This document shows positions 1-13,760 of a stretch of 64,000 nt of DNA, piece by piece (position 1 is the stretch's first letter; each line of letters opens with the position of its first letter). The stretch spans positions 8,773,799-8,837,798 of the forward strand of contig NW_024104532.1 in NCBI RefSeq assembly GCF_003945595.2, read 5' to 3'. The notes under the pieces were generated by a model. The model saw only the letters and a program-made list of their open reading frames with translations. It searched no databases and was not told the origin of the DNA. Source of the stretch: Pipra filicauda. Its lineage: Eukaryota; Chordata; Aves; Passeriformes; Pipridae. The translations under genes and the position numbers were made by a program.

Positions 1-3000
1 TCACACCATTCATGTGGTTGTTACAGACCTAACTCTTCTTCCTGTGCGAGATCAAAACATTTCACACACAGTACTACACGAAAACAATGTAATTAAAAAC
101 ATACTCCAAAGTCACTGCGTGTGTCGATCACGATGGTATTCGTGCATTTACACTGCAGATCTCCTCCACACATCTGGGCATTTTTATGCTTTCTTCTGGT
201 TTTAAGGATGCTGAAAACATCGAGAAATTCCATGTATTTCCAGGTAGCTGTTACCTCTCCATGCTTTGAAGACTGTCCCATATTTCATACTTGTTCATCC
301 CTCCACTTCACTCCCCAAAAGCACCAGTATATTTTGTCACTGGTTACAGCAGAACATACCCATCCTACAGCAGAGCACTGCCTCAGCCTCAGAGCCAGTG
401 GTCTGTGACTAGAAGTTCTTGTGGTGACCTCTTAATCCCCCAATTAAGAGGTTAAGATCTCCTCAGAAGTACCTTTCAGACCCTGCATATCACTCTATGC
501 AAACAGAGTCCACAGGGCACTGGGGACAATACAGAACAGATCTGCATTTTTAGGCTTATCAATTCCACTCATCCTTCAGGAATGAATGCCTGAAATCCAG
601 AGAGTCTCCCACCAAGCTCTATTTCACTGCAGCTCCTGATTATTGCTTCTACACTCAGTTCACCTACTTCTTAGTGAACAAATTCTCATTTAGGAAATTT
701 ATTGTTCTTATGAGACAACACGTGAACCTCAAGCACTAACAACAGCCTACTAGACTGCTGATATGCAACCTAACCTTCCCAAAATGATATCAAAGTCAAC
801 ACAGATTCACACAATGCTTTTTATATATTACTTTCACAGGTCTGTGGTTTTTTTAAACAATGCAAAATCATCAGTATTATCACTGTGAAGACTTACAGTG
901 TGTCCTCCAGCCAAATGCCTCATGTAAGCTCTCAGCTGGTCAGCAAATAGTCCCACATTCACAACTGGGGCTGTGGCAGACACAGTTCTGAGCTTCCACA
1001 GCATCTACTAAGCTCTGTGCCATGAGTCCCATGAGTCATGGATGCTGCTGCTGCTTCCCATTGTTCTGGGCAGAGGAGTGGGGGAAGGACAGCTCTATGT
1101 GGGAAAGAACTCCAAGATCTAGACAGCATTTGGCACAGAAGTGTGCAAAGCTCTGCTCATTTACAGCATTGTTCTTGAAACATTAACCTGTAAGTGCTCT
1201 GCATTTACTAAGAAATAGGCTGGATAGATTACTTCAAACAAAGAGATTAATACACCAAAATATAATACTGACATATAAACTGCAGGGACTAGGTTTTAGG
1301 GTAAGTTTTCTGTAACTTATACACAAGTGAAGAATGTGGAATTGTATTTACTGAAAGTTGAAACACGTAAGGAAATGAAAAATCAGAAAGATCAACTGGA
1401 AATGTCATTAGTATTGTGAGGGAGCAAGAAATAAATACAAGTCCAGTGATCAGAAAATAAATCACAGCACTACCTAAGACCTGACACACTCTTTGGGAAC
1501 AGACTGATCAGCACTTCTGTCAGTCCCAGCTGTGGCATAATCAGCTTTTGCCAGTTCAAATGTCCCTGCCCTCTGGGATTGGGAAACAAGGCTGGATAAC
1601 TTAAGAGTTAACCCAGGTAAAAGGACTTGGGTTTTACCCCTCCACCACAGTCGATTCCTCCTCTGTTAATCATCCAGAGGAGCAAGTTCCACAGCCAGTC
1701 ATGGGCATCCTGATGCTCCATAACCACGGCCACTGAGAGAGGGCCAGGGCAGCATCAACACTGTCATTTAGACTAAAACTCCTGATAGGAGCAATGCCAG
1801 TCAGTCTGGAGCCCTGGCATCCCTCTGGGATGCTCAAAGCAAGCACCCACGCCTCTCACTGTTAGTCAGGGCAGGGATCCAGGCAGGGCTTGCTCAGCTC
1901 CATAGGCTGTGGGTTCCTACTGCAACAAGCTGGTACAATCAATCCCAGCTCCAGCCTGCTCCTGGAATAAGTCAGGGGTATTAAAGAAACGGGGTGAGAG
2001 GAAAATGAGTGGGTTTGACTGTGGCAAGACTGTGGTCAGCCACCACCTGTCCCAGGCAGCGGTGGCACAACCTCACTCTGCTTTACACCTTGGCAAAGGA
2101 GCTGCTCCAAGAGCCCTGGCACTGTGGTTTGGGAAGCAACCACAGAAGGGCAAAACAAAACGCCTCTGTTTACTTAGCTGAGGTAAATGAATAAAGAGGT
2201 TTGACTTGGAAAGCTGTCCCAGAACCAGGAAACTTCTCCTTGAGTGCTCTCACAAATCACACTCAGCAGGTCTGACCAATACAGCAGGTATTTACAACAG
2301 CTTTGCCTCACACCAGAAAAATTCAATGCATTTTTGGTGTACTGAGAGTAGTTTCAGTTGTCTGCTTTGCTTTTGGCCTACAGCCCTAATTAGTGTTCTT
2401 GCAGAAATATACTTTTGTTATTTGTTAAAAAAAATAATGGCAAAATAATTTTCCATGTTCCCTCAATATGCCACATGATTGCTTTCCATTTAGGAATCAA
2501 AAAAATCAGTTTAAAACCATTTTGGGATTACTAATATGTAAAAGCTACCCTCGCTGTGGGTAAGTTTTGTAAGATAAAAATCAGTGGCAATTCATGAGAG
2601 AATTCTTTTAATCCACAGAAAAAAAACCCAACTGAGTAGCTATTAACTCTTCAGATTTCCTCGATACCTTCTCAGTATTTAAATGCCCTCGTTCCAGCCC
2701 TTCTCCATCCTCATGCATCGCTCAGGATGCACATGTCAGCAGCACTAAAATGATGGTAAATTTGACACCAAAAAAAGTCATCTGCTTCTTTGGTATTTTT
2801 TTTTCTTATATTTCCCCTCCCCTTCTCTTTTAAACAAAGTATGGCAACAATTTGATAGCCCAGCAGTGTTTTGCCCTCCTGAACCCTGGCAATGACCCAG
2901 AGGATTTGCACTCTCCTGCTAATCACAGGTCTGGCTGTGGCCATTTCCCATGACATAGCTGAAATTCTCCAAAACTTGCCCTCTCAACTTCCCTACCAGC

Positions 3001-3120
3001 CCATTCCAAAACTATTTGCTGTCTCCTTGGGCTGTCAATCCCAGCTCTGGCTGCAGCACCAGGGTTGCAAATCTGCCACCCTCACTCCTGACCCACGGGC
3101 AGCAGCAGGAGCTCCCCTGG

Positions 3121-3162
3121 ACCTGCTCCTCGGGCAGCACCACAACAGCAGCAGGAGCAGGT
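3121..3162. other. 10-bp perfect inverted repeat
   Basis: ACCTGCTCCT (3121-3130) and AGGAGCAGGT (3153-3162) are exact reverse complements with a 22-nt GCA-rich loop. It sits in a GC-rich, CAG/GCA-rich patch (2990-3180) and could form a hairpin in RNA or DNA. Confidence 0.6.
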
Positions 3163-4404
3163 GCTCCCCTCTGACACACACTTTAAAAGGAAACCAAACT
3201 TAAAATATGAAAAATATACTCTGCACATACTGAAATGACAGTTTTAAATATTTATCTCAAGTTAATAAACCCGAGGCCTGTTTCCATTGCAGCCCCTCTG
3301 CAATTCCAGGCTCGCCTCACCATCACACGTTCTCTTCAGCGGTGCATAAAACCAGCTCAGACTTATTTTATTTCTCTCTATTAATATCAGGAACCGTGGG
3401 GAAAATACAGTCCAATTTATGAGCTGCCCACATCGTTCTATTATGCCATAAAATTGGACAATATCAGTAGTCTTGAAGAAAATTGCAACAAAAATTAAAG
3501 TTGCCTCGGTCACTCATTCAGATTTCACCATTCCAAGTTCTTTGTGTTTAACCAAAAAATTCCATGATTTTTCAAGGCAAGGCACAGCTAAACCCTTTGT
3601 GTCCTGTCTCTATACCAGGAGACTATTTAAGCACTGATTTACAACTGCTAAAAAAACATCAGCATCTCAGGAACAGGAACGATCACAACTCAGTCCTTTT
3701 TTTAGAATTTACTTACTCTTTAACAACTTAAGACAATTCAAGTAGTATCCAATTTTCCCAATATACCCATTAAAACTCAAAGGCAGCAGTTTTTACATCT
3801 ACAAAATCTTTCATTCAAAACCTGCCATGTATCTCAATAGCTGGCTGTTTATATTATATCCCAATAATACAACAATCCCAGGGCAAAAAGTACATTATTG
3901 TAACACTTTTATGAAATCTACAGTAGCATGTGCATTTATAATGTGCTTGGGCTGTTGCACTAAACACTGTTTTCATTAAGTATTACATTTTCTTGAAAAA
4001 TAGTCTGAATTTCCATATAAAGAAACAGTTTCCAAGAGCGACTGGGCATCAGCAAAACATGCAGCAGCAGAGATGGAAAAAAGTAACTACCAGGAGGGTC
4101 AGGAAAATATATGTGCATGTGGAACAACCATCACACAAAGATGTTTGGCCACCTAAAATGAAATAAATCACCAACTCTTAACACCAGGGCTATCTAGCAG
4201 TAAACTAACCCTCACAAAGTTACTCAAATCCAAATGCCATCCAATTCTTTAAAGTACAGGCCATTTAAATAATGTACTTACTTCAACAACTTAAAATTCC
4301 AACCTGAACACCCGAGTCTTGCTCACCACATTCCAGAATTCCTTGCCCTTATCTGGCATTTATTTGCCTTATTACCTAATAATTAATGTTTTCCAAGATG
4401 ACTT

Positions 4405-4436
4405 AAAAAAAATTTAAAAAAAAAAAAAAAAAAAAA
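4405..4436. repeat. A-rich tract
   Basis: This contains an uninterrupted run of 21 A at 4416-4436. No retroposon body was recognised next to it. Confidence 0.9.
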
Positions 4437-7400
4437 TCAGTCCAAGTACTCAACTCATAGTTACTGAATAAATAGTTTTTCCATACAGGATTTTTGTTTC
4501 CCTGAGTTATTATCTAACCCAGTTTGAAATGCTGAGCAGAACAAGGGGTGGATTTACAGCAGGTGGACTCTGCAGATGCCTGAACCAGTTCAGATGATGC
4601 CATGGGATCACATCCACAAATACAGATTCACCTCTGCACAACAGCTGCCTTTAAACCCCAGCTGTCCTCTGGACTAACTCAGTATTTTTAGAACATGGAC
4701 TCCACTGTGTAAATACAATAATATTAAAAAAAAAAGTTAAAAGTTGTCTTAAATTGTCTTAAATTGTCCAAGTTCAGGGGTTTTGGGACTTCTTATGGGA
4801 ATTAGGCCTCTTTTTTTGCAGGATTTCATGTAGGTATTAAAAAATTGATAGCTTTTATTTCACTTGTGTGTGAATGAGAAAGTTTTAGAGGACAAAGGAG
4901 TGATCCATATACTGAGATCGGGAGCCAGAATGGGGGGCTGAGAGCCTGGAAGGGGATTTTGTGGCAGTTGTTTTATTTAGGATTGGAGTTGGGGTGTCTT
5001 CAGACTAAACAGTGGCCAGTAGGAGTAAGGTCAGGGCCTGCAGTCTCTAAACTTATGTTATAGCAAGTGGAGATAGTTAACAATAACCAAAAATTTCATT
5101 GCCCATCTTTTCATTTAAATACTGAAGTGCCTTGGGGTCAATCAAAGGAATAAGAGCATTGCACCTCAAATGTAATTCCTACATTCTCTTGTGAAATATA
5201 AAATGTACAACCCTGTGAAATGGTAATCAATAATTTAATGTAGTATTTTGAATAAGCATCATTGCTACAAGGTAACAAGTGGGACAGATGGATTCATGAG
5301 AAGTTACTTGGTAAAATGAGGACTTGAAATTACCTGCAAATTAACCAAGTAAAGAATATTTTAATAATAAAGGATAATTATGCTGTCTGGAATTATTTAA
5401 GATACGGGGCTATGAGGTGACATAGCTTCAGTTTATGAATATCTAAAATGAGGAGCCACTAAATATTAAATGGTTTTAATCAACTCACAACCTGAATTTG
5501 TCTTTTATTACGAAGAAAATTAAAAGACAAAAATATTCTGAATATTTAATTTTTCTTCAAAAAATTCAAGTACCTGTCACCTTCACACAATTACCAATTA
5601 CTTCCCATAACAGTCTCCACAGCATAAATCATTTCTTTGGCTGACTACCTGAGAACTCTGAACTAATTAATCTGCATGACACATATGTTAAGATTTTGGA
5701 ATATTTTATTTTTGCACACACATGGCTCCCACACAAACTCTGTAAGAATTTCTGGGGGTAAAAAAACCCACTACTTGAAAAAAAAAAATCTTTTGACTTC
5801 TATATTTAAGTACAAGTTTGTAATTCAATAACTTAATTGAGTAATTCAAGTTAAGCCTTTCTGGAGGCACTACCAAGAAGTCATTCCCTTCAGCATCAGA
5901 GGAATCATGCAAGAAATAGTGTTATATTTTCCTTAGCTGGAGCTTTACCACAAGTTTCAAAACACACACTGGAAATCACGTGTTTGTCACCAAAACACTA
6001 AGGAACACACTTTATATTTTTAAATAAGCACAGACAATATTAAAGATGACTGACAACAATACTTGTCTCCACAGGGTCATCTCAGCTCTGTCACTTCACC
6101 ATCTCATTTTATATATTGTTTGGGCCTATTTGAATCTTCACAGACCAACCCCACTTGAGACATGGGCACAATTTTGTAGTAGCTTAAAACGTGCCTAAAA
6201 TTCAGCATAGCCCAGTGGATCTTAAGACAACATTTCCTTTCAACCATTTTTTTTAATAGTTGGGATTTTTCTGTAATTTAAATAGACTGCTGACATTGTA
6301 GTAACATTACCTTAGAGACTATTTGGAAATAAATTCAAAAATTAGATCAAGATCCTCAGATTAAGATCAGAAAGAGAACAATCCTTTTGCTGTAGCTGCA
6401 ACCTGAAACTAAGTTAATAACATTTAAATTCAAAAGCTATGTTCTTAGATAATGTGAGGTTGAGACCAATTTGCCCTTCTTCCAAATTTTACCATGAGAT
6501 ATAAACAGGAAAATGCCACAGAGCAGGAACTGAAAGCCTTGGCAGGTTGGGGACTGGGTGTTCTGAAAGCCCTCAACACTCAGTTATTGACACAGCCACG
6601 AGATCCAGGCTGAGGTCAGGAAGGAAACAGGAGCCAACTCCCAACCCCATCCCAAACAACACCCTCTGGGGACCTCAGGATTTTCCTCCTGAAGGCAGGA
6701 AAACATGGGTCCTCCAAAAAAAATAAAAAAAAAAAAACCAAACTGGAAATTCCTGCCCCTCTCTTCAGAGTCCATCCATGCCAAGTCCACTCTAAAAACG
6801 ACCTCAGGAAGGAAAACCCTGAGAACATGAGCCATCTGTACTTATACTGCCTTTTTTTCTTTTCCTTTTTTCGTGTTATTTTCTAAGAGGATCTGGGCAG
6901 CACCTTTGTGCACGTGTTCTGGAACAACCCTGACACAGGTCAGTCATGCTGGGTTTATAAGGTGGTTTTAAGCAGGGCAGAATCGAGACACACTCGGGAA
7001 ATGGAGAAAGCAAATAAGTTTCTCCTACAATAAGAAGATAAAATGTAAAAACACTGAACACCAAAGGCACATCCTACCTCTGAAAAGGGTATCAAAGCCA
7101 ACACTGCGAGTGGATTCAAAGAGCACAATTTAGGGTAGGAAACAGCTGAACTTTACTTTCCTCAGCAGCAGTTCATCAGTTCTGGCTCCCGCTGACTTTC
7201 AAATTTTGTGGGAGTTGAGAACCAACATCTCACACTCCTGTAAGGTGCTGATGAGCACAGTCTTGCAGCTCTCAGGCACAGGATCCCCCAGCACCCACAA
7301 AACCCTGTCTCTGCCATTTAATCTTCCATTCTGAATAGAAGGGGAAAGGAAAAAAAAAAAAAGACAAACTCCACAGCTTAGTATCCCATCCACAGTATCT

Positions 7401-7466
7401 GCCAAACCTTGCACCAGCTAAAAGCTTCCAAACCCTAGCATTAAATACTGTAAATAATACATTTAA

Positions 7467-7560
7467 CCACAGAATATTTCAGGTTGTAGGGGACCTCTGA
7501 GGTCATATGGTTCAAATTCCCACTCAAAACACGGCCAGTTAAATGCTAGTGAGGTTAATA
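7467..7560 (-). mobile_element. CR1 3' end fragment
   Basis: On the plus strand the text is CCACAGAATATTTCAGGTTG, then GGACCTCTGAGGTCATATGG and TTCAAATTCCCACTC. This is the reverse complement of a CR1 3' end, so the element points along the minus strand with its tail near 7467. It is about 90 bp and diverged. The terminal octamer is reduced to a single degenerate copy. Confidence 0.7.
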
Positions 7561-10500
7561 TGCTGAGTTCCTTCTTATATTGTATGGTATATACATTCTT
7601 ATATTTCTGGCAAGAAAACTAGAAAAATCTCCTTCTACAGGAGAAAGAAACAAATGACTTGGCCAACGTAAGACTAAATATGAAAACCTTAAGAAGCAGG
7701 CACATTAGTGGGGAAAAAAAACCTAAACAACCCAGTGACTGCTGATGCAAGACATGCCACTGACTGTTTCTACAACTAATCCCCCCAACCTGGACAGATG
7801 AATTCAATTGTGGAAAGTTACTTGGAAAAAAACCCTCAGTGAAGTAACTAACTGCTGTAAAATTCAATAAGCACAGTTTAAAGTTACACAGAAGTATTGT
7901 CACAGGCCATTCAACACAGTCCTCTAGCTCTTGAACACTCCCTGGCAACTGCTAAAGCTTGTTTCACTAGGAATACTTGAAATTTTCAGAGATTAAAATT
8001 GCTTCCACACAGTTTTTAACTGTATTTTCCTTTCAGGTCACCATAAGTAAGGGAGATGCCAGGCTGAAAGCCCAAAGGAAGCTCACTCTGGCATTCTTCC
8101 TTCCAACCTGACACTCAAACACTGGTGTACACCTGCGAAAAATGCCACAGGAAGTCTCTACTTACTGAAATTCTTCCTCCTTTTTGTGACTAGGCTCCAG
8201 AGTCATGCTACAGTGGTAAATCCTCACTTTTCCATACATTATGGTATGCTCAATGTGCCCTAAAGGAAGAGGGAAATCCTTTTCCCCTTTTCATTGAGTT
8301 ATTTAAAAAAAAAAAAAGAACTCCATGAAGTGAATTAAGAGACACACACACAAAAAAAAAACCAGACTGGCAATAAATAAGTCTCAATTCTTTAAGGTAT
8401 ATCACTTATGCTTTTTGCAACACTGTATTTATTTACATCCACAATTTACAAACCTTAACTACGAAGTGGGAAACAGCCATAGCTCAGATTTTTGCCAAGT
8501 CTGACACTCGACACATGGCCTGTTGTAGCCACAGTTATCCACAGGCCAACCCAGTGATCAGCCCTTTGTTCGTGTGTTATTGAAACACAATGAAACTGGT
8601 TTACCTCATTAAAGAGGAGCTGGAATAAGCTCCAGCTGCAAGACAGTGAGGTGGTCCTCATTTTTGAAAAGCAGCAATGCCATTTGGGAAAAAGAGTAAC
8701 AAATAATTCCCTTCCAGCAATCGAAACACCAGACTGGAAGATAAAATAGTGCAAAACCCAAGGCCAGTAAAAAGAAACATTGCTTTCCTTTGAAGTTCAC
8801 CACCAACTGGGGCAAGTGGCATGTTGCATTCCCCAGGCTTATGGGAAATTTGTTTCCTGTCGTGTCAGGAAAAAAATAACCATTATTGCTGTGGTCCCTC
8901 CAGAGCCTGTAATTACTGATGGATGTAAACTACACTGGATCAAAATACTTGACAAATGTGACCTTGAAAGTCAAAACTAAGCAGGCTACCTGAGCAATGT
9001 TGTCTTAACTCTGTCGTAGGGAGGACTGGTGGGAATGGACTCCCTGGGCCAGGCATTTCCCAGTCACACGACAGACATCCAAAAAAAAAAGAGCGACGGA
9101 GCTTCACACGATTAATTCCTGTAGGTGGGGACGTGTCACTGTGTCCTCTCAGTAAACCCAGGGAAGGGACACGGGTTTAGGTGTTTTGTTGCAGCCAGTC
9201 TGACTGCAACACCCAACCCTGGGACTGGTGTTCCAAGTGTAGCCACTGGCAGCCATACAAGCACTTCATGTAGCAGGAGACACGTGAGGCCTCCAGAGCA
9301 AAGGAAGGGAAGGTGCTGAAGTGAAATACCTTCTACAGACCAGCAAGTTCCCCAGAGCAAATAACACCAAGATACTGCAAAGGCTGCCACTCCTGCAGAA
9401 AAAAATCCTAATAAAAGACCTAACATAATATCCCATCAGCTGTGCTCACAAAAGGGGACTCTAAGGTATGGGGTTAATCAAGCAATTATTGGGAAAAAGG
9501 AGATTAAGATGGTACAAATGTAAGTAGCTCAAGGGGAAAAAGGAAAAATCCCATCCCAATACTTTTGAAGAGACAGTTACTCTATGCATACATTAGTTGT
9601 AGAAAAATCAGTTTAGGGCTCAGAGAGTGATAATGTTCCAGAGCACTCAGCACCTTCTTTAGACAGAAAGGATAGTGACCCAGTGATGATTATCACAACT
9701 AACAAGGAGTTCTATTCCTGTGACTGTGTGGTAGGACACAAGATGATTCCCTCAACAAAAGTAACCAACTGTAGAAGCCATAACATTTAATTTCACATTG
9801 GATGTCTGACAAGCATTTTCCCCTCACATTCACCAAGCACCGATATTGTACCTTGCATGTAAAGCACTCAAAATATTAAACTTACTATTCCTTCATAGAT
9901 CAATAGGAATGAAGTAAATTCGTATCAGCTGTTTCCTGAAGAAATCCTTTCAGAGATATGTCTTTAGTAACAGCCCACCAGGGAGTTTACAGAGGCATGT
10001 ACTTAACTTCAAATAAGCTTCAGTCAATTTTCTCAACAGTATTTGCATTTCCATTGTAGAAAACCTCCAACTTCAACCATGGCAATTACTGTATATTTGA
10101 ATAATCTCACTAAAGTAAGTTCCAGAGTATATCAGGGAAACATGAAAAATCAGCTCATGGACTTTGTACAACACGAGGTGCCATAAGCCTTTATTTTCAG
10201 TGTGTTACACCAAGAAATCAAAGCAGCTCTAAGGCACACCTTGTACATCATCCTTGCCTTAGTCATAAGAGTAAGATAATGATAATGAACCACCCCTGCC
10301 AATCTATTCTTGTAGCCACATAACATTTATGACTCGCACGAGTTATTTTAATTTTGTTTCATGGATAGTTTCTACTCCTGTAAGTTTTCCAGTGCAGGCT
10401 GCACTTGGGATATGGAACTGCATCAGGCTCCACATCCAACCCCTCCTGGCTCAGCCCCACACTGACCCTTCTGACAGGCACACACTTGCCTCAGGCTACA

Positions 10501-12059
10501 ATCCCACAGCTTCTCTCAACCAAAGGGGATTTGAATCATAACGAAATCCTGGATCATTTACCACCGTATTTCAAAAGCAAACGTAGTGCATTTAAAAGTA
10601 ACAGCAGCGTTGGTTTGGGTGACCTCTAAGTGTCTGAAGTACCTTAGCCAGGCCTGCCCTATTAGCCCTGTGAAACACACGGAAAAGCTGCAGAAAGCCT
10701 GACTTAAGCTTCCCATTGTACACATTATAGACATCAAGAAGGAAACCAAATGAGAATTAAAGCAAGGAAGTGTTTGGCCTGGCATCATTTTACCCACCAA
10801 ACCCTTAACTCAAGGGGCACTCTGACTGTAAAACAAAGCCCTGCAGGTAAAGCTGAGTTCTGCTGCCACGAAGCAGTCAGCAGGAGAACTGGATGCCAGA
10901 AAACCGGTGATGAGAAAAGGTCTTTTCTTTTTGAACATGCTGATCAAAATCAAGACTTCAGGTGCAGCACTTATAATTTAACCCTCATTCGTATCTCTAC
11001 ACCAATGATCACGTCTCCTATTTCTACTAACCACTCACACACTAAAAGAAATTCTCATTATCTCCAACATATTTCTTAAGTATTTGAAAGGACTTTTACA
11101 AGACGATGAATGTAAACTCCTCTTTGGCCTCAGGATGACAGTCTATTATGGAAAGCAACAGAAATATTTACATTATCATTATGATATTTTTCCTGTTACG
11201 CAGATGAGATGTCTGTGCTTCAGGTCACCAGTTCAACCTGTTCCTACTTTAAGTTTGTGTGAGGAAATGGCCTCAATGTGAAAATAATGCCAAATGCTCC
11301 AATTCTCATCTCCTATATATAAAAAAAAAATGGTTATATTTGTTCTGCGTTTTCTCCTAGTTGCAGTAAAGACAATTTACATGTGGATTTCCCACTGCTT
11401 CTCTTAACCATGGACAGGACCACAGCAGCTCCAGACCACTGGCTGAGCACTCAGCAAAACACTTTACAGCTCCTTTCAGTGTTCAGCCAACAGGGAAAGG
11501 CAGAAAATATTCACATATGAATTAATCGACTAAAAGGAAGTTTTTAAACAAGAAAAGCAATATCCATATAGCAATATTTTATGTGCAGGTACCCCATGAT
11601 GTGCTGACATTTGCAGACTGGCTCTAACAGCAAGGCCAAAAAGCCACATAACAAAGCAAATGCAGTAAATCTGACTGTGACAAACTCAGAGCTGCACAGT
11701 CTGACTAACAGGGTTATCCAGTTTCCGGAAAAGAAACTGCCTATAAACCATCAGGTCACAATCCCTACAGTAATAATATACCTGTGATGTAACCTAATTA
11801 ATCTCCAACTGCAACCTACACAGCTACTCAATCCTCTGTCGAGCTTAATAAGAGCAGCCCAGGAGGGCCACAGACAAATCCAGGGGCAACAGCGGCTCCC
11901 CAGCCCTGCCCTCGCCACAAATCAACCCAGAGGAACCAGAACACAGCACTGCAGGGAGCTCCAGCACTTGAACTGGTGCTAACAGAAGCAAAGCCCCAAA
12001 GTTCTGAAGGCTAATGTAAGAAAACGGCAAGCCAATAAGGCCCACCCACAACGGCTGGA

Positions 12060-12240
12060 TTTTGAGAGCTCTCTAACAGCTCTCAGTCAGGGGAGAGCCC
12101 TCGGAACCAGAGGCTGAGTCACTGTGTTTTCCCCCCCATTTTGACTTGTCACTCTGCAGGCAGAAGCTGAAGCTAGTTAATAAGGACACATTGCAGAGCT
12201 GGCAGAGCACGCGGGGCCACCCTCAGAACCCACGTCCCCA
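12060..12240. promoter_or_regulatory. GC-richer segment with AP-1/MAF-like site
   Basis: This holds a palindrome GAGAGCTCTC (12064-12073) and GCTGAGTCA (12113-12121), a half MAF-recognition element containing an AP-1 core. It is an isolated GC-richer patch in intron 4 with no coding signal. Assignment as regulatory is weak. Confidence 0.2.
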
Positions 12241-13674
12241 GCTCTGGAGGTGATGACTAAACCAGGGAGCCCCAGTCCAGCTGGCTTTGCTGCAGCTCAA
12301 AGCACCACAAGAGGCTGGGGAAGTTCAGAAAAGCCTAATCTTGCCAAGCATCTCCAGGATGCTCTCAAATGTTGTGGAGAAAAGAATGAACTCTAATAGG
12401 GATTAATGTCTAATTGGACAAAGGAAGTACATGCTGGATTTTATCAATGCTCCTTGTTTGATACTAAGACAAATTTTAAGAAGCATCAGAAACCATTTAC
12501 AACAGCTCTGTTGATGCAGAGTCCTAGGCTGGACTTAGTAAGTTTAAAAGGCTACTATTGGTGTTAGTAAAATAAACTAAGTCTTTTCCAGTTCAGGATT
12601 GTGTTGAACACTTAATAACAGTATAATAATTTTTAATATGTTATCTCCAAGCCATGTGATTTGAAACTAGAATACATTTGAGAGTGCTCTAAAAACCTTG
12701 AGGAAAATGGACACCCAGCAACATGGTTAAAGCTACCAAATAATTGCCAAATCATTAAGTGGAAAATTAATCCCAAAACTGGGAACCTCCTGATTTCTTG
12801 AGCTAAACATCAATGAAAAGAGAATGTCACCTTTCAAACAGCACAGAAAAAAGCAGCAGAAATGCAAGGCAGTAATTACTGAGCTAACAGAGTAAAAAAA
12901 CTTATTTCCAAGGCAGACTTCTGCTTAATCTGCATGTGTGGCATTTCTTCTGGAAATGTATAATCCTTTGCCACAAACTCCCTTAAATAGCTTTGTAATA
13001 AGATGACCTGATCACAGAAGTTGGCAATAGGAACCTTCTTAGAAGAAAGACGCCACTGAAACCCAGCAGTAATTTTTGCAAAGAACACCCTTTCTTTCCC
13101 AATCGTGCCTGTTTCCCCTAAGAGGGGAAATAAGACATCTGCACACTATCATTTCAAATAACCAATTTTACACATGGGAAAAGCAGCACTGAGGAGGAAG
13201 CCTTCTGGCTTTTCAATATGTTTTCTTTTGTTTTCTCCTCTCACAATAATAATAATAAATCTTTTATTATATTTTTTAATTGTTCTTCTGCACTAATTTG
13301 GACAGAAAAAAAAAAATCCTTAGACTCTTCAAATAAAACTGGTATTTGCATTTTTAAAAAAATGGTTACATACATTATTTACAACCAGAGCCCAAAAGAT
13401 CATCTAGAATGCCTTCAGCTTGATAAATGGTGTAAATGTCATCCAGCTATCTGCAGCACAAGCTTCTGACCTAATGCACATCTTTCTCAAGCCAGAAGTG
13501 CACCCCAGAGACCAGCAAACACTTACTGTAATTATTTACTGTCTTCTAAAAAGACCTGCTGTGATCTATACACAGTAAAACTACAATTACTGGATGTGGA
13601 TAAAACCACAAAAACACCCTGTTACAAGCCCATGCTCTTCTGTCATGGCAACACTGTAACTCAAACTCCTGTAA

Positions 13675-13760
13675 CAATTGAATTGTCGGGATCCTGCTTT
13701 AATGGGAACCGATAATGGAGCTCGGAGGCAGCAACCCCGGAGAGCTTTCTTTCTAGAAAG
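13675..13760. other. Two palindromes flanking a CpG-containing segment
   Basis: CAATTGAATTG (13675-13685) and CTTTCTAGAAAG (13749-13760) are both palindromic. Between them are several CpGs (GTCGGG, ACCGAT, CTCGGA, CCCCGG), uncommon for this intron. The second palindrome contains TTCTAGAA, the inverted unit of a heat-shock-factor site. Function is unknown. Confidence 0.35.
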
